The notes: generated by a model from the letters alone, not told the origin. A stretch of DNA of 64,000 bases from Cystobacter fuscus DSM 2262 (GCF_000335475.2 NZ_ANAH02000007.1:496001-560000); one strand, 5' to 3'; positions 53,501 through 61,787 are shown, numbered from the stretch's first letter. Made by a program: numbers and translations.

Positions 53501-56232
53501 TCATCCAGCTCGTAGACGCTGGGGACGAGGTTGGTGTGCAGGTACTTGGCGCAGTCGAAGGTGTTGAAGCGGATGGCGAAGGGCTCGGGAGGCCGCTGCT
53601 TGTCGAGGGTGGGCTGCACGTCCTCCCACAGGGTGATGATGCGCTCCTGGGGGTAGTGGTAGCCGGCCTTGTTGAAGACCACGTCGAGCTGGATGTTGGC
53701 GGCCTTGTAGACGCGGGGGTTGAGCGCGCCGAACCGGACGGTGCCCGTGAAGCTCGTGCCCCCCTTGCCGTCGAAGAAGCGGGGCTGCGTGCCGGCCAGG
53801 ATCCGGTTGCCCTCATCATCCACGCAGGGCTCGTGGTAGGGGGCGCTCGGCACGGGAGGGCCTCCGTTGGTGACGAAGGAGCCGGCCACGGTGCCGCCGT
53901 CCCGCAGCAGCGCGGTGCTCGGGTGGTGGCGCTGGGCATGGAAGGCCATGGCCGTCTGCTCCACGTCCGTGCCCTCCTCGGGGAAGTACACCGGCCGGGC
54001 GCGGACCAGCTCCTTGCTGAAGTCCAGGCGGCTCAAGGTGGACTCGGCCTCTCCCCCAGCGGCCACTCCCTCCAGGACATGCCGTGGCAACCCACCATTG
54101 AATCCACCCGCGTTGGGCACCAGGTCCGCGCGGCCGGCGAACAGCGGGTTGGAGCCCTGCTGGAGCGCGGCGGCCTCCGCCTCCGTGAGCATGTCCAGGG
54201 GCGGGGTCGTGGTGCGCTGGCCCACCGTCTTCTCGATACTCGCCACCCAGAAGGGAAAGCCCGGGTTGACGTCGCGCTCGACGACGCGGGCGTTGCTGCC
54301 CACCGGCACGGAGGCTCCTGGCGTCAGCCCGTGGAAGGTGGAGGCCGTGGTGGAGCGAGGATTGGCCGCCACCTCGACACGCCCGGGCATGGGCGCCATG
54401 GCCTTGCCGGGCAGGGGGACCACCGCCGGAATGGGGGTGCCCGCGGCGATCTCTCCGTCCGGCAGGGCCCGCCCGCCCGCGGCGGGTGTCCCATCCTGCA
54501 GTCCAAAGGGCTTGTGATGGAATTGCGCTCCACTCGCCGCCAGCTTCGTCCCCCCCTCGAAGACGTCATGCACCCGCCACAGCTCCCACATGCCCTGGGC
54601 GAAGTGGGGATAGAAGTGGCAGTGGAAGATGGCGTCCCCCGCCGTCTTGTTGCGGTTGCCCGAGCCGCCGAAGTTGATCTCATAGGTGTAGTCCGTGCCC
54701 GGACCAATGCCTTGCGCGTCGATGTAGTTGGCGTTGTCGTCGTTGGGGTTGAAGAGCCACTGGTGGTTGTGCAGGTGGAAGACGTGCTGCTCCTGGCCGA
54801 TGTGGAGGTTGCGGAACTTGACGAAATCGCCGGTGTAGCTGTGGTGGACGTTGCTGGGATCATCCGGGAAGAAGGCCCGGGTGGCCTTGGGTCCGGTCGT
54901 GCCGGGCGGCGGCGCCTGCCCCGGAGCGAGCGTCTCCAGGCCCACGTTGGCGGGCACGTCCACCAGCATGGCGGGGTCTCCCACGGTGTAGGAGCTGAGG
55001 AAGAACTCCTCGAAGGTACAGTCCAGACAGTCATGCATGGGTCCCACGCTCAGGCGGTTGGCGATGATTTCCGAACCGATGCCGCCCGAGCCGTAGTTGA
55101 TCATGAAGGCGTCTCGCACCCCGGCCAGGGTGTGACGGAAGACGGGATCCTCGAAGAAGCCGGGGAAGGCGTCGGCCGCGGCCACCTCGTCATGGAAGAT
55201 GACGGTGAACTCGCGGAAGGACTCCAACCGGTTGGGCAAGGAGGGGTTGCGCCGGCCCACGCTCTCCAATGGATAGGTATTGGGAGGAAAGCCGCCATCC
55301 GGCAGGGGGCCCACGATCATGGCGCTGACGTCCGAGTGGACCAGCTCTCCAGAGGGCGTGAGCATGTCGAGGATGGGCAGCCCCGCCTTGCCCTCACCGA
55401 GCCACGGCTCGGTGGAGGGGTAGACGGCCTCGTAGTTGAGCGCGGGCTGGCCGGTGGGGGTGGTGCCCGTGGTGGCCAGGCGCAGCTCCTCCTCGGTGAC
55501 CTGGCTGCGGTAGAAGCTCGCCCCCGGCGGCTCCACGTTGATGGCGGCGAACATGCCATTGGCGCCGTTGCCATGGGTGCCCTCTCCACCGAAGGTGGCT
55601 CCGTAGCTCGTCACCAGGAACGTGTCCTCGCGCTGCGCGAAGAGGGTGTAGGTGGCGCTCCCGCCCGGGGCGACCAGGCTGCTGTCGTTGCGCCCGACGA
55701 AGGAGCTGTCATCCGCGATGGAACTCACGAGTTGCAGGCCCGGAACGGTGAAGCTCGCGAAGCGATCCGCCACCTGGTCGTCGATGGGCAGCAGGAACTT
55801 GAGCCGGTTGATGATGCTGGGGACCGACCTGGGATTGGCCAGGGGCGTGAGCAGGTTCTGGAAATGCACCCGCAGGCAGTCACCCGCCGAGACCCGGAGC
55901 ACGAGGGGACGTGGCCGCTTGTCCGGGCGCAAGGTGACCCGGCCCGGCACCGCCTCGCCGCCCCGCGACAGTGGCAGTCCGGTGTCCTGGTTGATCAAGT
56001 CGCGCGTCAGCGCATAGATGATTCCATTGACGTTCTGCGCGCCCAGACGGTTGTACATCAGCGGCTGATCCAGCACCGCCACGCTGGCGGTGAGCGTCCT
56101 CGCGCAGACAGGAGGTGGCGCGGACGGCGTGCCCTCGGGTTCAGCGGGCCCGGCCTTCGGGAGGTTTTCCTCCGCCACGGCGGACCACCCCCCCAACAGA
56201 AGCAAGCCCACGATCGCCACCTTGCGCTTCAC
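50533..56232 (-). CDS. Giant multicopper oxidase, MofA/MnxG (manganese oxidase) type
   Basis: A 1899-residue exported oxidase with a signal peptide (to SAVAEE). Several cupredoxin domains are visible with copper ligand clusters HVFHLHNHQW near residue 485, HCHFYPHFAQGMWE near 540, IGQHIHLPKWD near 920, THDHFGPSTHQQIG near 1030 and FRLHGHQW near 1795. Ordinary laccases are about 500 residues. This length and the spread-out motif order match the very large oxidases MofA of Leptothrix and MnxG of Pseudomonas that oxidise Mn(II). Start is GTG at 56232. Operon partners supply copper (SCO) and possible electron carriers. Mn(II) oxidation is inferred; another metal or organic substrate is possible. 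Confidence 0.87.
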   Translation of the reverse strand: MKRKVAIVGLLLLGGWSAVAEENLPKAGPAEPEGTPSAPPPVCARTLTASVAVLDQPLMYNRLGAQNVNGIIYALTRDLINQDTGLPLSRGGEAVPGRVTLRPDKRPRPLVLRVSAGDCLRVHFQNLLTPLANPRSVPSIINRLKFLLPIDDQVADRFASFTVPGLQLVSSIADDSSFVGRNDSSLVAPGGSATYTLFAQREDTFLVTSYGATFGGEGTHGNGANGMFAAINVEPPGASFYRSQVTEEELRLATTGTTPTGQPALNYEAVYPSTEPWLGEGKAGLPILDMLTPSGELVHSDVSAMIVGPLPDGGFPPNTYPLESVGRRNPSLPNRLESFREFTVIFHDEVAAADAFPGFFEDPVFRHTLAGVRDAFMINYGSGGIGSEIIANRLSVGPMHDCLDCTFEEFFLSSYTVGDPAMLVDVPANVGLETLAPGQAPPPGTTGPKATRAFFPDDPSNVHHSYTGDFVKFRNLHIGQEQHVFHLHNHQWLFNPNDDNANYIDAQGIGPGTDYTYEINFGGSGNRNKTAGDAIFHCHFYPHFAQGMWELWRVHDVFEGGTKLAASGAQFHHKPFGLQDGTPAAGGRALPDGEIAAGTPIPAVVPLPGKAMAPMPGRVEVAANPRSTTASTFHGLTPGASVPVGSNARVVERDVNPGFPFWVASIEKTVGQRTTTPPLDMLTEAEAAALQQGSNPLFAGRADLVPNAGGFNGGLPRHVLEGVAAGGEAESTLSRLDFSKELVRARPVYFPEEGTDVEQTAMAFHAQRHHPSTALLRDGGTVAGSFVTNGGPPVPSAPYHEPCVDDEGNRILAGTQPRFFDGKGGTSFTGTVRFGALNPRVYKAANIQLDVVFNKAGYHYPQERIITLWEDVQPTLDKQRPPEPFAIRFNTFDCAKYLHTNLVPSVYELDDFEVRTPTDIIGQHIHLPKWDLTSADGAANGWNYEDGTLAPGAVRERIEAINAYNSTPGNTPVPTLDGRTHLEPLPHPFFGAGPNGTWLGARTTLQRWFIDPVFNSDGVERGLGVIFTHDHFGPSTHQQIGLYGSVLVEPAGSTWKHAETGVPLNTRDDGGPTSWQAAIHSGDVNGDGTDDSFREFWLMSSDFQHAYEAGVYVGAGPDGMPDPALTATPNSFRQAIAPPFRQQANPVFPDLVVNAAVCPGGVPRPCPQAISADDPGLFLVNYRNEPTALRVYDPRRLGPDGKPGAQAAGLAGDLAFALQTRTDRAIPAFNTRLGNTPYPPLTGDIGRGDPFTPIMRAYTGDNVRLRVQIGGHEEEFNTTLHGMKWLQGGSSFGYAPNAGWRNAQVHGISEQFSVALSLMPLLGGGSEVDYAYATNGSTDGFWQGVWGVMRSYHEPRPNLHALPNMKMPALIGNAREYSFAEENPRAEGEQAGGQGGEGRGGACPRAAPVRGYDITAVLANTALGNPLNVTLVPGDDSATQHVGAPLDPKGGTLVYNPRRTVLDNGRSGPLHDPTAILYVHTGDLDPLTGALKPDVPVEPLVLRAAAGECIDVTLRNRLPEALPDLANLISLASVVNRDRRGAQGVTTFNNNLIRPSSHVGLHPQLVEYDVGWADGTNVGRNRVQTAPPGGTVRYRWYAGDIRQAGIVKGEKSNRIDLINTPIEYGGTNLIPADKIKQGQKSLVAALVIEPTGSVWREDANRHSAASVGPDANGDGQPDSVSFRDFTTVWQKQLGHRYADGTAVENIDAEGGVIAEDSQDSGHMAINYGSEPLWFRFGLRPNAPLGNEPGGLGAVPNAHQAYSNTLAGGDPVTPVFTATAGQQTRLRLLQPHGNFRGSTFRLHGHQWQRDPYVCPGSAYLGLPGLCTPTDVASQALGLNPIAFYRNGQEGLLPYTHYEILLPSAGGTNAVPGDYLFRDYESLGNTDGQWGLLRVQRGTWP

Positions 56233-56747
56233 GGCACACCCCCGTCACATGCGGCCATTCATGGGCCCTGCCAGGGAGGCGGGCGTAGGACAGCCTGGAT
56301 GGTTTGTAACGGGTAGCCGGGAACGTCAGTATGGCCCCCGGGTGCAATGGGAAGTGTGCCAGTCAACGCGTGGTGGCTCGCCTTCCACGAGCGCGGGCTC
56401 CCCCGCGACGTAGATGGACTCCCTCGCCGCACCCTGTCACGGCACGTCCGCTCCTCGGTGGATGGGTCGGAACACATGAACTTCCAGGCAGCTGTGTTTG
56501 CAGCTACCAACGAATCGCCAGACCGATCCTCCGTACCCCGAGCATGCCGACGGAAAAACCGCCCCGGGGACGGATGGACTCATCTCCTGACTGACACGAG
56601 CGGAACTCCCTCCGCCCCCCGATCTGCTGCAATCCGGATGGAGTCCGGTACCGAGGGATGAACCGCGTGGGGTTGGGCGAAATGCATAGATTCTTCTCGC
56701 ACATCCCCGCCCATCCTGGGCGTGTGGAGGAAACGAGGAGATCCGTC
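56233..56747. other. Intergenic region between oxidase operon and Coq4-like gene
   Basis: This 515-base space separates two divergent genes and must hold both promoters. Short open frames on both strands show no family and look random. One minus-strand stretch (56326-56436) reads like the tail of a former gene. No clear terminator, tRNA or repeat was seen. Confidence 0.5.
56326..56436 (-). pseudogene. Possible 3' remnant of a gene
   Basis: Ending in TGA at 56328-56326, the minus strand reads ESIYVAGEPALVEGEPPRV followed by DWHTSHCTRGPY, which has protein-like composition. An in-frame stop lies just upstream, so at most 36 codons remain. I do not recognise the family, and this may be chance in GC-rich DNA. 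Confidence 0.25.
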
Positions 56748-57455
56748 ATGCAAGCAATCATCAAGAAGATCCGCGTCAGCCGTGCCGCCCTGGCCATGGT
56801 CCGGGATGCCAATGATCCCGATCGGGTCTTCGATTTGATCGAAGCGCTGTCCGCCTCGTCGGATGCGACGCAGAAGACGGTGGCGCGGATGTCCCGGGAC
56901 CCGGAACTCGCGCGTGTGCTGCGGGAGCGTCCCCGGCTGGGACGCCTCGATCTGGAGGAACTGGGCCGGCGTCCCAAGGGCACGCTGGGGCGCACCTTCG
57001 CGGACCATCTGAGTGAGAACAACCTGGACCCGAACCTGCTGCCCGTCCTGGAGGCCCCGGATGCGGCCAGCTACGTGAAGGCCCACCTGTTCGAGACACA
57101 TGACCTGTGGCACGTGGTGACGGGTTTCCCCACGACCTCCGAGGGAGAGATGGGACTCCAGGCCTTCTACTTCGCCCAGAGTGGCTCCCGCGTACCGATG
57201 GGTGTCTTCGTGGCCGGCCTGTGCTTCACCTTCCTGAACAACTTCGAGTTGTGCGAGGTGGCGATGCCGCAGGTGGTCAGGGGGTGGCTGTTGGGGCGGC
57301 GGGCCAGGCGGCTGTTCGGCACGGACTGGAAGACGCTGCTGGACAGACCACTGGAGGAGGTGCGCGCCACCTTCGGCCTGGAACTCGACAAGGTGGACAC
57401 GATTCTCCGCGAGTTCGAGCGCAACAGGCTCTCCGTGGCGACCGTCCCAGCCTGA
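56748..57455 (+). CDS. Coq4-like protein
   Basis: A 235-residue soluble protein of the COQ4 family. The hallmark zinc/metal motif HD-x2-H-x11-E is complete: H118, D119, H122 and E134 in ETHDLWHVVTGFPTTSEGEM. Coq4 acts in ubiquinone synthesis in eukaryotes and some bacteria; myxobacteria generally use menaquinone, so the role here is open. The ATG at 56748 has GAGGAG seven bases ahead. A palindrome (GAGACC-AA-GGTCTC, 57454-57467) overlaps its stop codon. It is divergent from the oxidase operon. Confidence 0.8.
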   Translation: MQAIIKKIRVSRAALAMVRDANDPDRVFDLIEALSASSDATQKTVARMSRDPELARVLRERPRLGRLDLEELGRRPKGTLGRTFADHLSENNLDPNLLPVLEAPDAASYVKAHLFETHDLWHVVTGFPTTSEGEMGLQAFYFAQSGSRVPMGVFVAGLCFTFLNNFELCEVAMPQVVRGWLLGRRARRLFGTDWKTLLDRPLEEVRATFGLELDKVDTILREFERNRLSVATVPA

Positions 57456-57559
57456 GACCAAGGTCTCGGCTCTCTCCACCTCCCCCCTAACCCATCAGCT
57501 CGCGACGACCCGGGACATGGGGGAGCAACCCCCCGTGCCCGCGCGTGCGAGTTCCCGCT

Positions 57560-57886
57560 TCAGGGCGCGCCTTCCTTGACCTGCACCTGCTCTCCCTTGC
57601 CGTTGTGCCAGCACCCGCACGAGGGGCCCTTGCCCGCGATGCCACTGGCGCCATGCGAGCAATGCGGGCACTGACAACCCCTGCCCGCCGCGGCCTGCGC
57701 GGAGCCGTCCTCCGCCTTCACGTGGAGCGAGCAGCGGCATCCCCTGAACTCGCCCTCGGCCACCTCCGAGGAGGTGCGGGCGGCGGCGGCGGTGTCTTCG
57801 CGGGCCGCCGTCTGACCGGTGGCGCAGCCAGTGAGGATTGACACGGTGGAGGTGGAGAGGACCAACAACAGCGTACGGACGCTCAT
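57560..57886 (-). CDS. Cysteine-rich metallothionein-like lipoprotein
   Basis: A 108-residue exported lipoprotein (lipobox LTGC, Cys21). The mature part has seven more cysteines in close clusters: GCRC (50, 52), GCQCPHC (71, 73, 76) and SCGC (90, 92), with three histidines between them. This spacing is like bacterial metallothioneins, which chelate Cu, Zn or Cd, but those are normally cytoplasmic. The ATG at 57886 has AAGGAGT ahead. It sits between a copper-oxidase operon and the biosynthetic operon; a role in surface metal binding is inference. Confidence 0.72.
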   Translation of the reverse strand: MSVRTLLLVLSTSTVSILTGCATGQTAAREDTAAAARTSSEVAEGEFRGCRCSLHVKAEDGSAQAAAGRGCQCPHCSHGASGIAGKGPSCGCWHNGKGEQVQVKEGAP

Positions 57887-58207
57887 GTCGTGACTCCTTC
57901 GGGTGAGAAGCGGGATGACGAAAGGATGCCAGAAGCGCCAGCCGGATGCGCATCACCCTCCCCGCGAAACTCGTGGCGATACGTCAGGCAGTGAACTTCA
58001 TAACCGATGACCGGGGGTCCCACCCCGCGTTCAATCCCAATCACCTATGAATTCCAACCAAACACGGCTGCCTGTCCCGCCCCAGGGGGCACCCTGCCCT
58101 GAAGTCGCGCCAGCTTCGTGAATGAAACCAGCCTCCTGGGCCGGGCTAGCGCACTCATCGGCCGTGTCTACATTGAGGCCCGTGAACGCCCCCGCCGCCT
58201 CCGCTGA

Positions 58208-58244
58208 ATTCTCGGGATGAGAATGTAAGGCCTTGGCAGGCCTT
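58208..58244. promoter_or_regulatory. Two adjacent palindromes upstream of the biosynthetic operon
   Basis: ATTCTC-GGGAT-GAGAAT (58208-58224) and AAGGCCT-TGGC-AGGCCTT (58227-58244) are perfect dyads three bases apart, 70-105 bases ahead of the first gene. They lie in the 426-base divergent region 57887-58312, which otherwise shows no gene. They are candidate operators. Confidence 0.5.
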
Positions 58245-58312
58245 CGCGGAAGCACGGACAACTCCAAAAACGATGCCCACCCCATTGGCCTCCAGAAGGA
58301 AGGTGTAGAGAC

Positions 58313-59644
58313 ATGCGCGCGAGCTTTGAAGAGAGATTGCGGACCCTGCGGAATCCCCCGGTCATCGCGAATTACTTCTCCGGGGAGGGGCAGGCGGACG
58401 TCATGCCTCCCGAGCAGCTGGCCCGTTATCAGTTCGAGGCCCTCAAGGCCGTGGTCAAGCAAGCGTATGATCATTCTCCCTTCTACCGGGAGAAGATGAC
58501 CCGGGCCGGGGTCTCTCCCGATGACCTCCAGCAGCTCTCGGATGTCACCCGGCTCCCCTTGCTGACGAAGGACGAGCTCCGCGGAAAGCCCTGGCTGCTG
58601 CTGACGTGTGACAAGAAGGACGTCGTGCTCGTCCAGGTGTCCACGGGGACGACGGGCGGAGAGGAAATCTACATGACGTACACGTGGAATGACTTCCTGC
58701 TCCACGACCTCTCCCCCCGGTACACGAAGCTGTTCCCGGTCGGACCCGGCGACGTGTGTCTCAATGCCCTCCCGTACGAGATGAGCACCGCGGGGCTCGC
58801 CTTCCACAAGACCTTCATGGATGGCTACCAGGCCACGGTCATCCCCGCCGGCAAGGGCGGCGCCTACTCCACGCCCGCCAAGACCATCAAGATGATCCGG
58901 GACCTGCGTCCCTCCATCGTCGTCACCAGCCCCTCCTGGTCCATCACCCTGGCCGAGGAAGCGGCCAAGGCCTCGTTCGATCTGAAGAGCCTGGGGCTCA
59001 AGAAGATGTGGTTGACCGGCGAAGGGTGCTCGCCCACCTTCCGCCAGCGCGTGGAGAAGATCTGGGGGACCACGGCCAACTACTTCTATGGCTCGCTCGA
59101 GTGCGGACAGCTCGGAATCGAGTGTGACGCGCATGACGGCTACCACCTGGCCCAGGCCCACGTCCTCATGGAGATCGTGGACCCGAAGACCGGGCAGGTG
59201 CTTCCTCCGGGAGAGGTGGGCGAGATCGTCGTGACGGCGCTCCTGCGCTACGACAGCCCGGTCCTCCGCTTCCGCACGGGAGACCTGGGCAGCCTGCGGA
59301 CCGACACGTGCGCCTGCGGCTCCACGCTCACCCGCTTCTACATGAAGGGCCGCGCGTTCGATCAACTCCACTTCCGTGGCCAGCCGTTCTCGCCCTTCTT
59401 CGTGGAGGAGCACCTGATGCGCATGCCCGAGGTCGGCAACTGGTTCCAGTTCGTCATGCCGAAGTCGGACAGCGCGAGCATCAAGATCCGCTGCGAGCTG
59501 GCCCAAGGAGTCAAACCCTCCCCGGAGCTGGCCACCACGCTCGCCAACCGGATGAAGCTGTCGACGGGCCTGTCCTTCGACATCGAGTTCGTCGATCGCC
59601 TGCCCCGCCCGACGGCCAAGGCGGTCCGCGTCGTCCGCGAGTGA
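58313..59644 (+). CDS. Phenylacetate-CoA ligase-like adenylating enzyme 1
   Basis: A 443-residue PaaK-type member of the ANL superfamily that activates an aryl or other carboxylic acid as an acyl adenylate. The P-loop reads VSTGTTGGEE, the aromatic-core motif YFYGSLECGQLGIEC and the A7-like RFRTGDLGSL, followed by a CACGSTL cysteine pair as in PaaK. The usual catalytic Lys region near the C-terminus is PRPTAKAVRV. ATG 58313 is preceded by GAAGGTG. First gene of an operon with an amidohydrolase, a second ligase and 3,4-AHBA-type synthases, so it likely activates the acid that is joined to an aminophenol. Confidence 0.87.
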   Translation: MRASFEERLRTLRNPPVIANYFSGEGQADVMPPEQLARYQFEALKAVVKQAYDHSPFYREKMTRAGVSPDDLQQLSDVTRLPLLTKDELRGKPWLLLTCDKKDVVLVQVSTGTTGGEEIYMTYTWNDFLLHDLSPRYTKLFPVGPGDVCLNALPYEMSTAGLAFHKTFMDGYQATVIPAGKGGAYSTPAKTIKMIRDLRPSIVVTSPSWSITLAEEAAKASFDLKSLGLKKMWLTGEGCSPTFRQRVEKIWGTTANYFYGSLECGQLGIECDAHDGYHLAQAHVLMEIVDPKTGQVLPPGEVGEIVVTALLRYDSPVLRFRTGDLGSLRTDTCACGSTLTRFYMKGRAFDQLHFRGQPFSPFFVEEHLMRMPEVGNWFQFVMPKSDSASIKIRCELAQGVKPSPELATTLANRMKLSTGLSFDIEFVDRLPRPTAKAVRVVRE

Positions 59645-59672
59645 TCCACCCCACCACCGGAGGAATCCTTCC

Positions 59673-60425
59673 ATGATCATCGATGCCCATGCACACGTCT
59701 CTCCCACCACCTATGGCGCCACCGAGCAGTACCTGGAGGTGCTGAGCCAGAGTGGTATCGACCAGGCCGTCATCTGTCCGGGCGGCATGCTGGACGTGAG
59801 GAAGATGAGCGAATTCGTGTCTGGCCAGAAGAAGCCAGACGCGGTCCCGAAGAACGAATACGTGGGGAACTGCGTCCAATCCAGTCCCAAGCTGATCGGA
59901 ATGGCTTGCGTGAATCCGTGTGATCTCCAGGCCGCCGAGAAGCTGGAGCAGTACCTGGAACAGGGCTTCCGGGGATTGATGGTGTCTCCCCTCGTCCACA
60001 AGTTCTCCTTCACGGATGACTCGATGGCCGAGCTGGCCAGGCTGTGCGGCGAGTATGGCGTTCCCGTCGTCTCCCACAATGGCTGGCGGCCAGGGGCGAA
60101 CACTGGCGACTACGCCCTGCTGGCCAGGAAGTGCCCCCGCACGAACTTCATCCTGGAGCACATGGGGCAGTTGCCCACCGACGGGGAGGCGACCCACACG
60201 GCCGCCGAGCTGGACAACTTCTTCCTCGAGACGTCGCTCAGCAGCTACCTGCACGTCGTGGAGACGGTGAAGAAGACGGGGGCGAGCAAGGTGATCTTCG
60301 GCTCCGAGTTCCCCCTCTCCCACCCCGCTCTGGAGCTGAGGAAGGTCCTCCTGCTTCCCATCACCGACGGGGAACGCGAGCAGATCCTGGGCGGGAACAT
60401 CCGCGAGCTGCTCCACCTGGATTGA
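59673..60425 (+). CDS. Amidohydrolase-family protein
   Basis: A 250-residue TIM-barrel metal-dependent enzyme of the Amidohydro_2 family. The first metal pair is D4-A-H6-A-H8; further ligands are in PVVSHNGWRPG and ILEHMGQL. The last conserved segment reads IFGSEFPLSHP, where most relatives have GSD, so the catalytic acid is probably Glu. In benzoxazole pathways such as nataxazole an amidohydrolase-like enzyme performs ring closure rather than hydrolysis, and its place between two ligases suggests the same here. Start ATG 59673 has GGAGGAA ahead. Confidence 0.85.
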   Translation: MIIDAHAHVSPTTYGATEQYLEVLSQSGIDQAVICPGGMLDVRKMSEFVSGQKKPDAVPKNEYVGNCVQSSPKLIGMACVNPCDLQAAEKLEQYLEQGFRGLMVSPLVHKFSFTDDSMAELARLCGEYGVPVVSHNGWRPGANTGDYALLARKCPRTNFILEHMGQLPTDGEATHTAAELDNFFLETSLSSYLHVVETVKKTGASKVIFGSEFPLSHPALELRKVLLLPITDGEREQILGGNIRELLHLD

Positions 60426-60448
60426 CCACTCCGAGGGAGTCACGACCC

Positions 60449-61666
60449 ATGGCCACGTCAGAACGCATGGACATCATCAATCAGGTGCTGCGGCACGCAC
60501 GAGGCGCCCCCTTCTACCAGGAGCGCCTGCCGGACACGCCCCTCCGCTCCTGGGAGGAGTTCCAGCGGCTCCCCTTCACGACCAAGGAAGACCTGCGCCG
60601 ACAGTCGCCGCACGGCCTCATCTGTGTCCCGCCCGAGAAGCTGCTGCAATACCACGAGTCCTCCGCGACGACGGGCACGCCCGTCTCCGCCTGGTTCAGC
60701 GGGGAAGATCTGACGGAGATCCATTCGCGCTTCTCCGAGTGGGGTGTCGGGTTCAAGCCCGGGGATCGGGTGCTCATCCGCTTTCCCTATGCCCTCTCCA
60801 CCATCGGGCACTTCGTCCAGGGGGCCGTCCAGCACAAGGGCGCCTGTGCCATCCCCGCCGACAGCCGGACCTCCATCACCCCGCTGCCGCGTGTGGTCGA
60901 GCTGATGAGGAAGTTGCAAGTCACCGTGCTCGCCACCATCTCCCTGTCGGCGGTGATGATCGCCGAGGCCGCGGAGATGGCGGGGTTCGTGCTCCGCCGG
61001 GACTTTCCCCATCTGCGCGCCCTCTGCTGCGCCGGGGAGCCCCTGACGCAGGCCCGGCGCGAGCTGCTGGAAGAGCTCTGGGGAGTGCCCGTGTATGACA
61101 ATTATGGCATGACCGAGACGGGTCCCCAGGCCATGGACTGCCGGGAGCAGCGGCTCCATCCCTGGCAGGAGCACTTCTTGATGGAAGTGCTGGACGAGCG
61201 GCTCGAGAAGGAAGTGGCGCCGGGCGAGACGGGCTACTCGGTCATCACCTCGCTCACCCGGAGGGCCTCGCCCATGATCCGCTACCTCACGGGCGACCGC
61301 GTCCAGCGCGTGGAGCGGCCCTGCACGTGTGGTCAGAACTCGACCCTGATCGTCCGCGGCCGGGTGGAGGACCTGCTCTGGAGCCAGGGCAGGCCGGTCG
61401 ATCTCTGGGAGCTGGAGGAGATCGTCTCCCAACTGCCCAGCCGGCGCTTCTGGCGGGTGTCCTCCACGCCGGACGGGCGGCTGCACTTCACGGTGGAGAA
61501 GGAGCGGGAGGGAGACTCGCTGCGGCCCGCCCTCCTCTCCCGGTTGGAGGAACACCACGGCCTGCGCCTGAAGGTCGACCTGGTTCCCAAGGGGACCCTC
61601 TACGACCGCCAGGAGCCGATCTCGTTCGGCATGGCGGGCAAGCCCATCTACGTGAGCACGCCGTAA
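60449..61666 (+). CDS. Phenylacetate-CoA ligase-like adenylating enzyme 2
   Basis: A 405-residue ANL enzyme related to but distinct from the first ligase. The P-loop is ESSATTGTPVSAWF, the core motif YDNYGMTETGPQAMDC, and A7 is RYLTGDRVQRVERPCTCG with a PaaK-type cysteine pair. The C-terminal lid ends ISFGMAGKPIYV and lacks a clear catalytic Lys in the usual place, so it may only adenylate or transfer. ATG 60449 has CGAGGGAGT ahead, 23 bp after the amidohydrolase. Two ligases in one small operon suggest separate activation of two acids, or of monomer and dimer. Confidence 0.85.
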   Translation: MATSERMDIINQVLRHARGAPFYQERLPDTPLRSWEEFQRLPFTTKEDLRRQSPHGLICVPPEKLLQYHESSATTGTPVSAWFSGEDLTEIHSRFSEWGVGFKPGDRVLIRFPYALSTIGHFVQGAVQHKGACAIPADSRTSITPLPRVVELMRKLQVTVLATISLSAVMIAEAAEMAGFVLRRDFPHLRALCCAGEPLTQARRELLEELWGVPVYDNYGMTETGPQAMDCREQRLHPWQEHFLMEVLDERLEKEVAPGETGYSVITSLTRRASPMIRYLTGDRVQRVERPCTCGQNSTLIVRGRVEDLLWSQGRPVDLWELEEIVSQLPSRRFWRVSSTPDGRLHFTVEKEREGDSLRPALLSRLEEHHGLRLKVDLVPKGTLYDRQEPISFGMAGKPIYVSTP

Positions 61667-61787
61667 CGCCGCTCGTGATGGAGCATTGATCAAACACAAA
61701 CCAATCCGTCCGCGTCACTCATCCCCGGCCCTTCTCGCGCCGCGGGCGGCAGGCATCACGAACATGCCGGGTGGAGAACACACAATC

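Noticed and set aside
50527-56316. A plus-strand open frame of 1929 codons exactly opposite the multicopper oxidase gene
   Set aside because: It has no domain or signal peptide, is rich in Arg, Gly and His as expected for the complement of GC-rich coding DNA, and the minus strand encodes clear copper motifs.
56331-56661. Two small plus-strand frames between the oxidase and Coq4-like genes
   Set aside because: No ribosome-binding site, no homology recognised, atypical composition.
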